Shown: positions 44,442 to 53,430 of the stretch, one piece after another
How the letters are laid out: each line of letters begins with the position of its first letter
Numbering within the stretch: the first letter of the stretch is position 1
Assembly (NCBI GenBank): GCA_963757135.1
Contig: CAVWQE010000008.1
Span: forward strand, 434,001-498,000
DNA: 64,000 nt
Direction: 5' to 3'
Source of the DNA: Gp1-AA145 sp963757135
Lineage (GTDB): Bacteria; Acidobacteriota; Terriglobia; Terriglobales; Acidobacteriaceae
The notes under the pieces: model-generated
What the model was told of the DNA's origin: nothing
Database searches by the model: none
Seen by the model: the letters and a program-made list of their open reading frames with translations, nothing else
Program-made: the position numbers and the translations under genes

Positions 44442-46250
44442 CTACTGCGTATCCACGCCAAAGCCCAAGATCGCATTCACCGCGACCGCCTGATTTCCGC
44501 GAGTTGCGGGGGTCAACTTCCACTCCGGTACAGCAAGTAGCATCTTTTGCGCGAACTCGCTGCCGTCTGATTGCAGAAGATGGGCGTTCTTCACATTGCC
44601 ATTGCTGTCGAGCTCGCAGCCGATCAGCACCTTTGAGTGATGCTGGCCACGCAGCAGCTCTGACGGAACATAGGCTTCCAGCACTCGCGGCGCAATCAGT
44701 TCTGTGGTGTAAGCGTGGCCAACAGAAGCTGGATCGGCAAACTGCATAACCGCGGTGCCAATTCGCGTGTTGATGTAGATGGTGTAAACGCGGTCGCCTT
44801 TTAACGCGCCGTAAAGATTCAGTGCACCGCCGGCACGCGGGCTGGCAATTACCGTAATGCCGTTGCCCATGTTCTTTGCAATATCTGAGTGTCCCGCCGG
44901 AGCCGGACTCGCCGGGCCGCCGAAGCTGGGAAGTGTAATTGAATTCTTGCCGCCGGAGACAGAGACCCCAGGGGCTCGCGGCGTTCCGCTGCTCAGATTT
45001 CCCGTCCCGCCGGGGCCGAGATTGGGCGAGTTGCCGTTGCGGGCGTAGAAGTCGGTGCCCTTGTCGTTCCCAACAGTTGTTGCGCCAGCCGATGAACCGG
45101 ATTCGGAACTGCCGGTTCCTTTGCCGGGTTGCATACCTGTGCCGCCGCCGGTCCCTCCGGAGCCGAGGTTGGTTGATCCTCCGTGTGCCATGGCAACGGT
45201 GGTTTTTTCGTCGTTCTTCGGAGCGGCCTGTTTTGGACCTGGATTCGGAGTGACGATCACGCCAACGGTATGAGAATCGGCGGATCCAACTGGCTGCCGA
45301 AAAGCGGCGGGAAGATCTGGCGAGGGAGAGGCGACGATTGAGGCAAGCTGGTCGTTTCGTCCAACCGCAGATGAGGCATCGATCTTTGGAGCAGCCATCG
45401 TGTTTGGATCAGAAGAGGGTTTGCGCGAGCGGGCAACCTTGATCGGTGAAGGCGCTGGTGGAGGCGCCTGCACGGCCGTGTTCGTCTCGGGGAGATCAGG
45501 CATTTGTTGTCGCGCGCTAATCTTTGGAGCAGACGGTGAGGGGAGGGTAAGCCGGGCGCGATTATGCGTTACTTTGATGGGCGCGGCAACCGGAGGGGGG
45601 GCGACTGCTGCCACGCTGGTTGCCGGCAAATTCGGCATTGCGTTTTTCGGAAGCGAAACTTTCGGCGGCGCAACTACTGCGGATGTTGTTTTGTTGCGGT
45701 GCTCGCGATTCGCACGTACCAAAATCGGAGGCGTGGTGATGGCCGGCCGTACTATCGGCGGGGGGTCGGGTGCGGGTGGAACCGCAGTTTTGTAGGTCAA
45801 CAGGTTCGATATCTGCGAATCAGATTGCGGCAAATGGAGGTCAGGAGCATCGACAACGCGAGCACGCAACTTTTCTCCGCGTGCGACCTTGATGGTTTGG
45901 GATGGATGCTGAAGGGAAGTGCCTCCGCGCGCACCCTGCTGACCAGCAGAACCGCCGGCAAGATCCTGAGTGCGCGGTAGCTCATCGGCCGAGAAATAGA
46001 TCACATCGTGAGTCTGCGAAGACGGTTGAACAGACTCACGCCGAAGTACTTCAGATGGAACAGCAATGACTGTGGCCAGCGCCGCGACTTCGAGCAAGAG
46101 AGCCAAGAGCATGCCGCGAAGAGGGAAGAGGCCGGCGTGTGCCTCAACATGCACTCGCGGAGGCGAGGGCCTCAGAGCGGGCCCAAGCGCAGAAATAAAG
46201 TCGCGCCACGGCGATGACCACTGAATCAGAAGCTGGGGAGAGTCGTTCAC
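44442..46250 (-). CDS. Pro-rich TonB-like protein at the end of the Tad operon
   Basis: 602 residues from GTG (M/V-NDSPQLL); the frame is open to 46325 with a GTG there too. A membrane segment (GMLLALLLEVAALATVIAV) follows a short cytoplasmic part. A long Pro/Ala/Lys linker with repeated PPKV/PP-P units spans about 150-380, then a Gly/Ser-rich stretch. The C-terminal ~130 residues (AYVPSELLRGQHHSKVLIGCELDS, FAQKMLLAVPEWKLTPATRG) resemble a TonB C-terminal domain. It follows tadC by 41-145 bases on the same strand, so it may energise or anchor the secretion system (inference). Confidence 0.72.
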   Translation of the reverse strand: MNDSPQLLIQWSSPWRDFISALGPALRPSPPRVHVEAHAGLFPLRGMLLALLLEVAALATVIAVPSEVLRRESVQPSSQTHDVIYFSADELPRTQDLAGGSAGQQGARGGTSLQHPSQTIKVARGEKLRARVVDAPDLHLPQSDSQISNLLTYKTAVPPAPDPPPIVRPAITTPPILVRANREHRNKTTSAVVAPPKVSLPKNAMPNLPATSVAAVAPPPVAAPIKVTHNRARLTLPSPSAPKISARQQMPDLPETNTAVQAPPPAPSPIKVARSRKPSSDPNTMAAPKIDASSAVGRNDQLASIVASPSPDLPAAFRQPVGSADSHTVGVIVTPNPGPKQAAPKNDEKTTVAMAHGGSTNLGSGGTGGGTGMQPGKGTGSSESGSSAGATTVGNDKGTDFYARNGNSPNLGPGGTGNLSSGTPRAPGVSVSGGKNSITLPSFGGPASPAPAGHSDIAKNMGNGITVIASPRAGGALNLYGALKGDRVYTIYINTRIGTAVMQFADPASVGHAYTTELIAPRVLEAYVPSELLRGQHHSKVLIGCELDSNGNVKNAHLLQSDGSEFAQKMLLAVPEWKLTPATRGNQAVAVNAILGFGVDTQ

Positions 46251-46395
46251 TCGGCGGCCTCGTGCACGGGCGCTGCCTGCGCAATTAGTCCGCAAAAGTG
46301 TTTCCAATGGGTATTCGCCAGGCACGCGCTGTTCGACAGACGAGTGCCGCGACTCGATTTAACTGCAGACATGGGTGAATGGGACAACATGCAAA

Positions 46396-47292
46396 CTACT
46401 TTCGTACCGCCGGGGACAGTTCGTGGAGGAGTTCGATCAGTGCCGGCCCGAGGGTTACAAATATCAGCGGGAGCAGCGCAAACACAACCAGAGGGATGAT
46501 CATCTTGGTGGAAGTCTTGGCCGCAGCTTCTTCGGCTCGACGGCGACGCTCGGTGCGCAGCGCGTCGGAGTAAAGGCGGAGAGCCTGGGCAATGCTGGTT
46601 CCGAAGCGGTCGGTCTGTACAAGGGCGCTGACGAGAGCGCGAACGTCGTCCACGCCGGTACGGGCCGCCAGGCTGCGAAGCGCGTCGGCGCGAGGCTTGC
46701 CGGCCCGCATCTCAAGATTGGAAATATAAAATTCCTCGCTCAACGCCGGATGCGCGTACTTCAGGTCCTCACCTACTCGCAGCAGAGCATTGTCGAGCGC
46801 GAGCCCGGCCTCGACGCAGACCACCGTCAGGTCCAGTGCATCCGGCAACCCCACGGTAATTTCGCGCTGACGGATGCGGATGAGGCGCTTCAAAATGAAG
46901 CGGGGCAGAAATAGTCCGAGCGCGGCAGCGCCAGCCAGCAAGGCCACGGAATCAAAGCCGGTTACTGCCAGCGCAAAGAGGAACAACGCTGCGGCTCCGA
47001 CGATTCTGCTGCCTTGATATATCACCAGATGCCGGCGCTCGCGGAATCCTGCCTGAATCAGCCAAATGCGCGAGCGGTCTCCGGGAGAAAGTTGCAAAGC
47101 TCGGCCCAAGGGATCGAGTACATGGTCCATACGCTCGCGAAAGCTGGATTTCTGGCGCGCCGCAGAGGGCTCAACCCCGAGCGACTTCAGCCTTTCGCCC
47201 AATACCGACGAAGGCGCGTAAGCAGCGGAGGCCAAAGCAAAGACGGCCACAGCGACTGCTACGAATACGAAGATTGCGATCACCGGCAGCAT
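46396..47292 (-). CDS. tadC: Type II/IV pilus inner-membrane protein TadC
   Basis: 298 residues from the ATG giving MLPVIAIFVFV, 19 bases after tadB; a TTG at 47346 would overlap tadB by 35 bases. Membrane segments are at the N-terminus, middle and C-terminus. The T2SSF core is DALDLTVVCVEAGLALDNALLRV and LVSALVQTDRFGTSIAQALRLYSD. It forms the Tad platform with TadB. Confidence 0.88.
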   Translation of the reverse strand: MLPVIAIFVFVAVAVAVFALASAAYAPSSVLGERLKSLGVEPSAARQKSSFRERMDHVLDPLGRALQLSPGDRSRIWLIQAGFRERRHLVIYQGSRIVGAAALFLFALAVTGFDSVALLAGAAALGLFLPRFILKRLIRIRQREITVGLPDALDLTVVCVEAGLALDNALLRVGEDLKYAHPALSEEFYISNLEMRAGKPRADALRSLAARTGVDDVRALVSALVQTDRFGTSIAQALRLYSDALRTERRRRAEEAAAKTSTKMIIPLVVFALLPLIFVTLGPALIELLHELSPAVRK

Positions 47293-47311
47293 GGGACTGG
47301 ATCTTGATCCG

Positions 47312-48289
47312 TCAGACCTCGATCTGAATGATCCTCCTGATGACAAAATATCCGATCGTCTGCAAGCTTATACCGGCAGCCAGCAGCATGTGACCGATGG
47401 GATCGTCGAATAGCGGCCGTATGAACGACGGATTCACAAACAGCATGGTCACCACAATAACGGGGGGCAGCGCCATTAACAGCATCATGGTGAGGCGCCC
47501 TTGAGCGGTATAAACCCTGACCTGGCGCAGAATCTTGAAGCGCTCACGAATCATATAAGAAAGATTATCGAGAATTTCTGCGAGATTGCCGCCGGTCTCA
47601 CGCTGCAACATAACCGCCGTGACGAAAAACTTGACATCCATTAGCGGCATGCGCTGGGTCAGGTTCAGCAGGGCATCGCGGACGGGCATGCCATATTTCT
47701 GTTCCTCATAAAACTTACGGAATTCTGTCGACACCGGTTCGGCCAGTTCGCTACAAAGAATTTCAACGGCCATTGTAAAAGCGTGACCAGCCCGGACGGC
47801 GCGCGCCAGGGTGTCAATGGCTTCGGGAAATTCTTCTTCGAATTTCTGAAAGCGCCGGTTACGTTGCCGCGAGGCGTACGAATACGGGACGATCGCGCCG
47901 AGGCCGCCACTGACCAGCGTGAACAACAGGTTTTCATTGAACGGGAAGGTGTCAGTAAGCAGATATCCGCCTGCACCAAACACGAGCATGCTGATCACTG
48001 AATAGATCAGAATGTTGCCAGCGCGCATCGAGAGTCCGGCCTGGTCGAGCAAATTCTGCAGACGCGAAACCTGTTCTGAACGCCGCAAAAGCAGGTCCAG
48101 AGCCGGAATGCGGCTGAACATTTCGTCGCGCAGCAAGGCCATCGCCTCGGAAGACGCTCCGGGCGCTTGGGCAGCAGCCACGCGTTCGCGAATCAGGCGG
48201 GCGCGGGCATTGCGCTGGTCGAGCAATACCAGGAAAGAAAATGCCGCAATGGAAACGGTTACGAACAGGATGAGAGGTATTAAAAGCAT
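47312..48289 (-). CDS. tadB: Tad pilus platform protein TadB
   Basis: 325 residues. An N-terminal membrane segment, a central pair (LLFTLVSGGLGAIVPYSYA) and the T2SSF core (EAIDTLARAVRAGHAFTMAVEIL, FVTAVMLQRETGGNLAEILDNL) identify TadB. GGGAGA lies before the ATG, 9 bases after the ATPase gene. Confidence 0.9.
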   Translation of the reverse strand: MLLIPLILFVTVSIAAFSFLVLLDQRNARARLIRERVAAAQAPGASSEAMALLRDEMFSRIPALDLLLRRSEQVSRLQNLLDQAGLSMRAGNILIYSVISMLVFGAGGYLLTDTFPFNENLLFTLVSGGLGAIVPYSYASRQRNRRFQKFEEEFPEAIDTLARAVRAGHAFTMAVEILCSELAEPVSTEFRKFYEEQKYGMPVRDALLNLTQRMPLMDVKFFVTAVMLQRETGGNLAEILDNLSYMIRERFKILRQVRVYTAQGRLTMMLLMALPPVIVVTMLFVNPSFIRPLFDDPIGHMLLAAGISLQTIGYFVIRRIIQIEV

Positions 48290-48298
48290 TTCTCCCGC

Positions 48299-49594
48299 TT
48301 AGACCTCCGTCCGGGTCTCAAACAGCTCGGGCCGCAATGGATATCCCGCAGTCGCCAGACGTTCTGTAAACCGCGATTTTGCTCCCGTCGCCCGAAATAC
48401 ACCATGCACTTTACCGGCCTTGTCGATTCCGCTGCGGTCGAAGGTGAAGATGTCCTGCATCCAGATGCTGTCGGCTTCCATGCCTGTGATTTCAGAAATT
48501 GACATGATCTTGCGGGTGCCGTCGGTAAGCCTGGCAACCTGAACCACAATGTGAATCGCCGAAGTAATCTGTTGTCGAATCGCCCGCTCGGGAATATTCA
48601 GGTTCGCCATGGAGAACATACTTTCCAGCCTGGCCAGGGCATCTCGCGGCGTGTTAGCGTGCACCGTGGTGAGCGAGCCTTCGTGGCCGGTGTTCATCGC
48701 CTGCAGCATGTCAAAGGTTTCTTCGCCGCGCACTTCGCCGATGATGATGCGGTCAGGGCGCATACGCAGGCTGTTGATGACCAACTGACGTTGTCGAACC
48801 GCGCCCTTTCCTTCAATGTTTGGCGGCCGTGTCTCCAGCCGCACAACGTGTTCCTGCTTGAGTTGTAACTCGGCGGCGTCTTCGATGGTGACCACGCGTT
48901 CGTAGTCCGGAATAAAGCCGGAGAGAACGTTCAGCAATGTAGTCTTGCCGGCGCCGGTCCCGCCGGAGATCAGAATGTTCAGCCGGGCCTTGACCATGCA
49001 GACTAGTGTTTCAAGCATGGAATCAGTCAGCGTGCGGTTCTCAATCATGTTGCGTGAAGTGATGGGATCGCGGCCAAAGCGGCGGATCGAAAGCACCGGG
49101 CCGTCAAGCGCCAGTGGGGGAATGATCGCATTTACGCGCGAACCGTCGGCAAGGCGTGCATCAACCATGGGCGAGCTTTCATCCACGCGGCGCCCTACGC
49201 GCGAAACGATGCGGTCGATGATCTGCATCAGGTGGGCGTCGTCTTTGAAGCTGAGGCCGGTGATTTCCAGCTTGCCACCGCGCTCCACATAAACTTTGTT
49301 GTAACGGTTGACTAAAATGTCCGAAATTGTTGGATCCTTTAGCAGTTGCTCCAGCGGGCCAAGGCCGAAAATCTCGTCGAGAATCTCACGCGACAAGCGC
49401 TCACGTTCGGCGAAGCTGAGAGGCACGGCTTCACTGTTGACAGTGCCTCGGATGACAAGGAGAACTTCCTCACGGGCAGCGGCGCTGGGGGTGCGCCCCA
49501 GTTTTTCCAGATCCAGGCGGTCCAGAATCTTACGGTGCAGGTCGGCTTTTACCTGCTGATAGCTGCTGCGCTCAAATGCTTGAAGATTCGGCAT
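48299..49594 (-). CDS. cpaF: Tad/CpaF-type secretion ATPase
   Basis: 431 residues. Walker A is ISGGTGAGKTTLLN, and the Asp box VVTIEDAAELQL, Walker B-type RPDRIIIGEVRGEE and the His box TGHEGSLTTVHANTPRDA complete the type II/IV secretion ATPase set. It powers pilin assembly or retraction at the inner membrane. It starts 11 bases after the secretin gene. Confidence 0.93.
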   Translation of the reverse strand: MPNLQAFERSSYQQVKADLHRKILDRLDLEKLGRTPSAAAREEVLLVIRGTVNSEAVPLSFAERERLSREILDEIFGLGPLEQLLKDPTISDILVNRYNKVYVERGGKLEITGLSFKDDAHLMQIIDRIVSRVGRRVDESSPMVDARLADGSRVNAIIPPLALDGPVLSIRRFGRDPITSRNMIENRTLTDSMLETLVCMVKARLNILISGGTGAGKTTLLNVLSGFIPDYERVVTIEDAAELQLKQEHVVRLETRPPNIEGKGAVRQRQLVINSLRMRPDRIIIGEVRGEETFDMLQAMNTGHEGSLTTVHANTPRDALARLESMFSMANLNIPERAIRQQITSAIHIVVQVARLTDGTRKIMSISEITGMEADSIWMQDIFTFDRSGIDKAGKVHGVFRATGAKSRFTERLATAGYPLRPELFETRTEV

Positions 49595-49605
49595 AACATC
49601 AGCCC

Positions 49606-51066
49606 TTACTTTTTGGCTCCGCCATTGGATCCTTGTCCATCAAACTTGCCCTTGTCCATGAACGGCTGCGGATACTTCGGCGTCCCTGGCGTCTGCGCAT
49701 TCGGGAAAATGCGGTGAACGGTGCACAGTACAACCAGTTCGGTAGTGCTTTTTTGCATGTTCTTGCTGCGGAATAAATTACCCAGAATCGGAATGTCTCC
49801 CAGCCCTGGGACCTTGCTGTATTGATCGGTGACTCGGTTGTCCATCAATCCCGCAATCACGAAGCTCTGTCCATCCTGCACTTCAAACTCCGTCTGTGCG
49901 CGACGGGTGCTCAAGGCAGGAACTGTAAAGCCGGATATCGTCAATGCATTGGTGAAATCGAGCTGACTGACCTCCGGCACTACCTGCAAATGGATGTTGC
50001 TATTAGGCATGATCACAGGTGTGAATTTCAGTTTCACACCGAACTCACGGAATTGGATGGTGACGGCGGTGAAGCCTTGTCCAGGCTGCACGATGGGGAA
50101 GGGAAACTCACCACCGGCCAGGAAGCTGGCTTCTTTGCCGTTGACTGCGATCAGGTTCGGCTCGGCGAGGATCTCAAGAAGGTTTTTTTGTTGCAGGGCC
50201 TGAATCACCGCTCCCAGATTGATGTCGGGGCGAAACAGGAACAAATTCAGCGGTTGATTGAAATTGATAGCGGGGGTGGTGGCGGTGCCCGAACCAGTGC
50301 TGGAGGTCCCGCCGGCACCCGAACTTCCCGTCTGAAAGCCGCCGAACTGCCCCGTAGTGCTCGTACCGATAGTATTTGCCGCGCCGTTGCTGAAGATGTT
50401 CACTCCCAGCTGGGTTACGGCAGTGCGGTCGACCTCGGCAAATTTGACCTCCAGTAAAACTTCTTGCGCGCCCACAGGGCCAAATGTCAGAACGTTGATC
50501 ACGTTCTTGGAATAGGCGGCCGCCACCATCCCGGCATGTTTGGCGACGTCTTCGGTAGTCACGTGTCCGGATAGCACAATGGCCGAGCGGGATGCCGAGA
50601 TATCAATCTGCTCATCAGGGAAGATTCTCTTGATCTCTTCGCGTGCAGCCGTCACATCCACGTCCACACGTAAGTCAAAGCTGCGCGAACGCTCAAACTC
50701 ATCCCAGATGAGCAGGGAAACTTCGCCTGGTGAGCGTCCATGTACTAGCACCTGGGTTGGGGTGACGACTAACGCGTCGGCGATTTCGGGATCAGTGACC
50801 GAGACACGCTTGAGTTTGTCCGTGGTGTTGATCAGCAGAGACTTGCCCACCATGACCCGCAGGGGCGCGGGCCCTTCTTCTTCGGCAGGAGTTTGTGCCG
50901 GGGTTGCGGTAGGGGTCTGTGCGGGTGCTGACGTTGAGGCGGGAGTCTGGCTTTGCGTATCCGGAGCCGGCGGAGTTGCGGCAGACTGCTGTGCCGCGCA
51001 AACTGCCCCGAGCACCAGGGCGATCACGAAATGGAGACCGCGAGAATCTGAAAATTGCTTGCGCAT
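49606..51066 (-). CDS. cpaC: Tad/Cpa outer-membrane secretin
   Basis: 486 residues. A signal peptide (MRKQFSDSRGLHFVIALVLGAVCA) and a Pro/Thr/Gln-rich linker precede a pilus-assembly N-domain (LRVMVGKSLLINTTDKLKRVSV) and a BON-like segment. The secretin core has VLLEVKFAEVDRTAVTQLGV, ALQQKNLLEILAEPNLIAVNG and QSFVIAGLMDNRVT. It forms the outer-membrane channel. Confidence 0.92.
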   Translation of the reverse strand: MRKQFSDSRGLHFVIALVLGAVCAAQQSAATPPAPDTQSQTPASTSAPAQTPTATPAQTPAEEEGPAPLRVMVGKSLLINTTDKLKRVSVTDPEIADALVVTPTQVLVHGRSPGEVSLLIWDEFERSRSFDLRVDVDVTAAREEIKRIFPDEQIDISASRSAIVLSGHVTTEDVAKHAGMVAAAYSKNVINVLTFGPVGAQEVLLEVKFAEVDRTAVTQLGVNIFSNGAANTIGTSTTGQFGGFQTGSSGAGGTSSTGSGTATTPAINFNQPLNLFLFRPDINLGAVIQALQQKNLLEILAEPNLIAVNGKEASFLAGGEFPFPIVQPGQGFTAVTIQFREFGVKLKFTPVIMPNSNIHLQVVPEVSQLDFTNALTISGFTVPALSTRRAQTEFEVQDGQSFVIAGLMDNRVTDQYSKVPGLGDIPILGNLFRSKNMQKSTTELVVLCTVHRIFPNAQTPGTPKYPQPFMDKGKFDGQGSNGGAKK

Positions 51067-51111
51067 TTATGAAAACCCGACGCGTAGATTTCCACTTCTA
51101 CTACAGCGGGA

Positions 51112-51954
51112 TCAATCTGGCAGCTTGGTAATATCCCGCTTGTCGCCCCTGATCACTTCCACCGGATACGCCGTCGGCGCCGGAGCCTGGACCACCGGCG
51201 CAGCTTTCGGTCTTACATGTGCCGCCGTTGAAGTGACCGCAGGCTTCTGATTCGGATAGAGCGAATGAATGCCAACCGCGGCAACTTCGGCCTGACTTGT
51301 ATCCAATGGATTCCGCAGAGCCAGTTGAATCCTGCCCTGCGCCACAGCCAACGCCAATTTTTGCGCGTCGTCCGGAGAAACCAGCAGGGTGATCAATGGC
51401 GAGTTTTGCGAGTCTGCTGCGGTAGCGCTGCGGTCAAGCCTAGCGCCATTGGCGAGCACCGCTATGTTCCTAAGGACGGTCATGGTTTGAGCTTCACCGG
51501 ATCCCGAGGTTCCAGTCATTAGCACGTCCACGCGAGTGCCCGGCTGCACAAATCCGCCTACCGAGCTGCCATCGTTCACTCGCACTGAAACCGCGCGCAT
51601 GCCGGATGGAATCATTGACGGCAATCCTGAACCGGCGTTTTCCGACGCTAGATTCTTGCCCGAGATGAAAAACTCGCCTTGCGCAATGGGTAAGACAGCG
51701 CCTCGTCCAAGCAGCCGCTTGGTGCTGCCGAATGCGCCGGGAGGCGTTGCGTCGGTCGAAACCTCGACCATGCGGACGTCCTTCTCCTGTATCCGTGTGC
51801 CGACTGAAATGTCAGCCGCCGCAACTGCAACTTGTTGCATACCTGCCCGAGACCTGCCGCTCCGCTCCTGAAGAGTGCGGTACGCCCAGATACTCGCGAG
51901 CAAGCCCAGTGCCAGCGCCAGAAATCCAATAAAAATCAAACGAGTACGGTTCAT
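51112..51954 (-). CDS. cpaB: Flp pilus assembly protein CpaB
   Basis: 280 residues. An N-terminal anchor (LIFIGFLALALGLLASIWAY) leads to a SAF domain (VAVAAADISVGTRIQEKDVRMVE) and the RcpC/CpaB-like core (RAVSVRVNDGSSVGGFVQPGTRVDVLMTG). It is the first gene of the Tad run in this window. Upstream lies a divergent GT87 gene, so no pilin gene precedes it. Confidence 0.9.
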   Translation of the reverse strand: MNRTRLIFIGFLALALGLLASIWAYRTLQERSGRSRAGMQQVAVAAADISVGTRIQEKDVRMVEVSTDATPPGAFGSTKRLLGRGAVLPIAQGEFFISGKNLASENAGSGLPSMIPSGMRAVSVRVNDGSSVGGFVQPGTRVDVLMTGTSGSGEAQTMTVLRNIAVLANGARLDRSATAADSQNSPLITLLVSPDDAQKLALAVAQGRIQLALRNPLDTSQAEVAAVGIHSLYPNQKPAVTSTAAHVRPKAAPVVQAPAPTAYPVEVIRGDKRDITKLPD

Positions 51955-52149
51955 CTACTGCTCCGGGCTAAGTTTCCGTCCGGCAGAGACACTTCCGCCA
52001 GCTTCCAACTGCTGGCCAATGCTCCAATGCCGGTCGTAGTCAAGCAAAAGGGGGAGGTGCTTCGAAGTGCTGACCATGATACCGCGCCGAAAGGCAAAAA
52101 GGATGATTAATTTGTCGGCTACAGAAGGCCTCAGCTTCCGGGTGCTAAA

Positions 52150-53430
52150 GTGCTACCGTCCTCGGATTCGACCGGTAACGGAGTGTACGGTTTGCTGAGT
52201 CTGGCCTACAAACGCGGGTTTATCGTGCTTCTCGCCACCGGACTGACGTTAAATTTCTTCTTACTGTGGAGCGATTGGCGCGAACTGAAGCTGGGCTATG
52301 CCGACTTCACGATTTTCTACTCCGCCGCAGGAATTGTGCGTTCCGGCCAGGGAGCAGGCCTGTACAGCGAGCAGGCCCAGTGGCAGGCGCAGCAGGCATC
52401 CGCTCCAGGCGTGAGCATCCGGCATGGTGCGCTGCCGTACAATCACCCGCCGTTTGAGGCGCTGCTGTTTGTGCCCTTCACTTTTCTCCCGTACTTTTCG
52501 GCGTATCTGGCATGGGACGCGGTGAATGTGGTCATACTCGTCGTGGTGATTTGGCTGGTTCGACGCCGGTCAGAACGGTTGCGCCGGATTCCGTGGTTGC
52601 TGTTGCTTTTGTCCACCCTGAGCTTTTTTCCGGTCTTCATGTGCTTGTTCCAGGGGCAAGACGTGATTCTGCTTCTGCTGGTGATGAGCAGCGCGTACGC
52701 TTTCCTGAAAGACGGCTCCGACCTTAGAGGTGGGATCGCTCTGGGGCTGGGAGTGTTTCGTCCTCAACTGGTGCTGCCTTTGGCGCTGCTGGTGCTCTGC
52801 ATGCGCAAAACTGCGCGCTTCGCAGTGGGGTTCGTGCTCTCAACCGCGGCCATGGCGGCAGTTTCGATCGCGGTCGTCGGGTGGCGGAGTTTCATTGCTT
52901 ATCCGAGCTACGTGTGGAGGATAGAGGGGGCGCTTGGGAATGGCGCCATCGTTCCGGCAAACATGCCTAACCTGCGTGGGCTTTTCTCGGTTCTGCACGA
53001 AGGCAGTTTGAGCGCCTTCCTCGTGACTGGGCTGAGCTCGATTCTCTTGTTTGCGTATGCCGCGCGAGTGCTTGGCTCACCGGGGCGGCGGCTTAACTTG
53101 GAATTGAGCTTCGTGGTCGCCGTTCTGGTTGCGTTGCTTGTGAGCTACCACTTGCTTATCTATGACCTTGCGCTTTTGTTCCTCCCCCTTCTCTTGATGT
53201 ACCAGGAATGGGAGGCGATTTCGGATCGATCTTTTTCGGCAGCAAGACGCTTGGCAGTCATCGGGCCGATCGGTTTCTTGTTTTGTACTCCTCTACTGAT
53301 GTGGCTATGGCTACGTTGGGGTCACTTCAACATGGTTGCGATCATATTGCTGGTGTGGCTGTTGGGAATTGTGCAGCTCCGTTCGCGACCAGCCATGCGG
53401 CGGGATGAAATGCTGGCGGCACAGAAGTGA
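52150..53430 (+). CDS. GT87-type membrane glycosyltransferase-like protein
   Basis: 426 residues with a GTG start. About ten membrane segments. The first periplasmic loop has GYADFTIFYSAAGIVRSGQGAGLY, the acidic-motif region of the DUF2029/GT87 group, and YNHPPFEALLFVPF follows. Relatives are polyprenyl-phosphate-dependent mannosyltransferases, but the donor here is unknown. The next gene overlaps by 4 bases (GTGA). Confidence 0.8.
   Translation: MLPSSDSTGNGVYGLLSLAYKRGFIVLLATGLTLNFFLLWSDWRELKLGYADFTIFYSAAGIVRSGQGAGLYSEQAQWQAQQASAPGVSIRHGALPYNHPPFEALLFVPFTFLPYFSAYLAWDAVNVVILVVVIWLVRRRSERLRRIPWLLLLLSTLSFFPVFMCLFQGQDVILLLLVMSSAYAFLKDGSDLRGGIALGLGVFRPQLVLPLALLVLCMRKTARFAVGFVLSTAAMAAVSIAVVGWRSFIAYPSYVWRIEGALGNGAIVPANMPNLRGLFSVLHEGSLSAFLVTGLSSILLFAYAARVLGSPGRRLNLELSFVVAVLVALLVSYHLLIYDLALLFLPLLLMYQEWEAISDRSFSAARRLAVIGPIGFLFCTPLLMWLWLRWGHFNMVAIILLVWLLGIVQLRSRPAMRRDEMLAAQK

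Noticed and set aside
45000..45900. Plus-strand open frames opposite the Pro-rich Tad-locus protein
   Set aside because: They are shadows of the GC-rich Pro/Ala linker; no start signals or protein-like composition.
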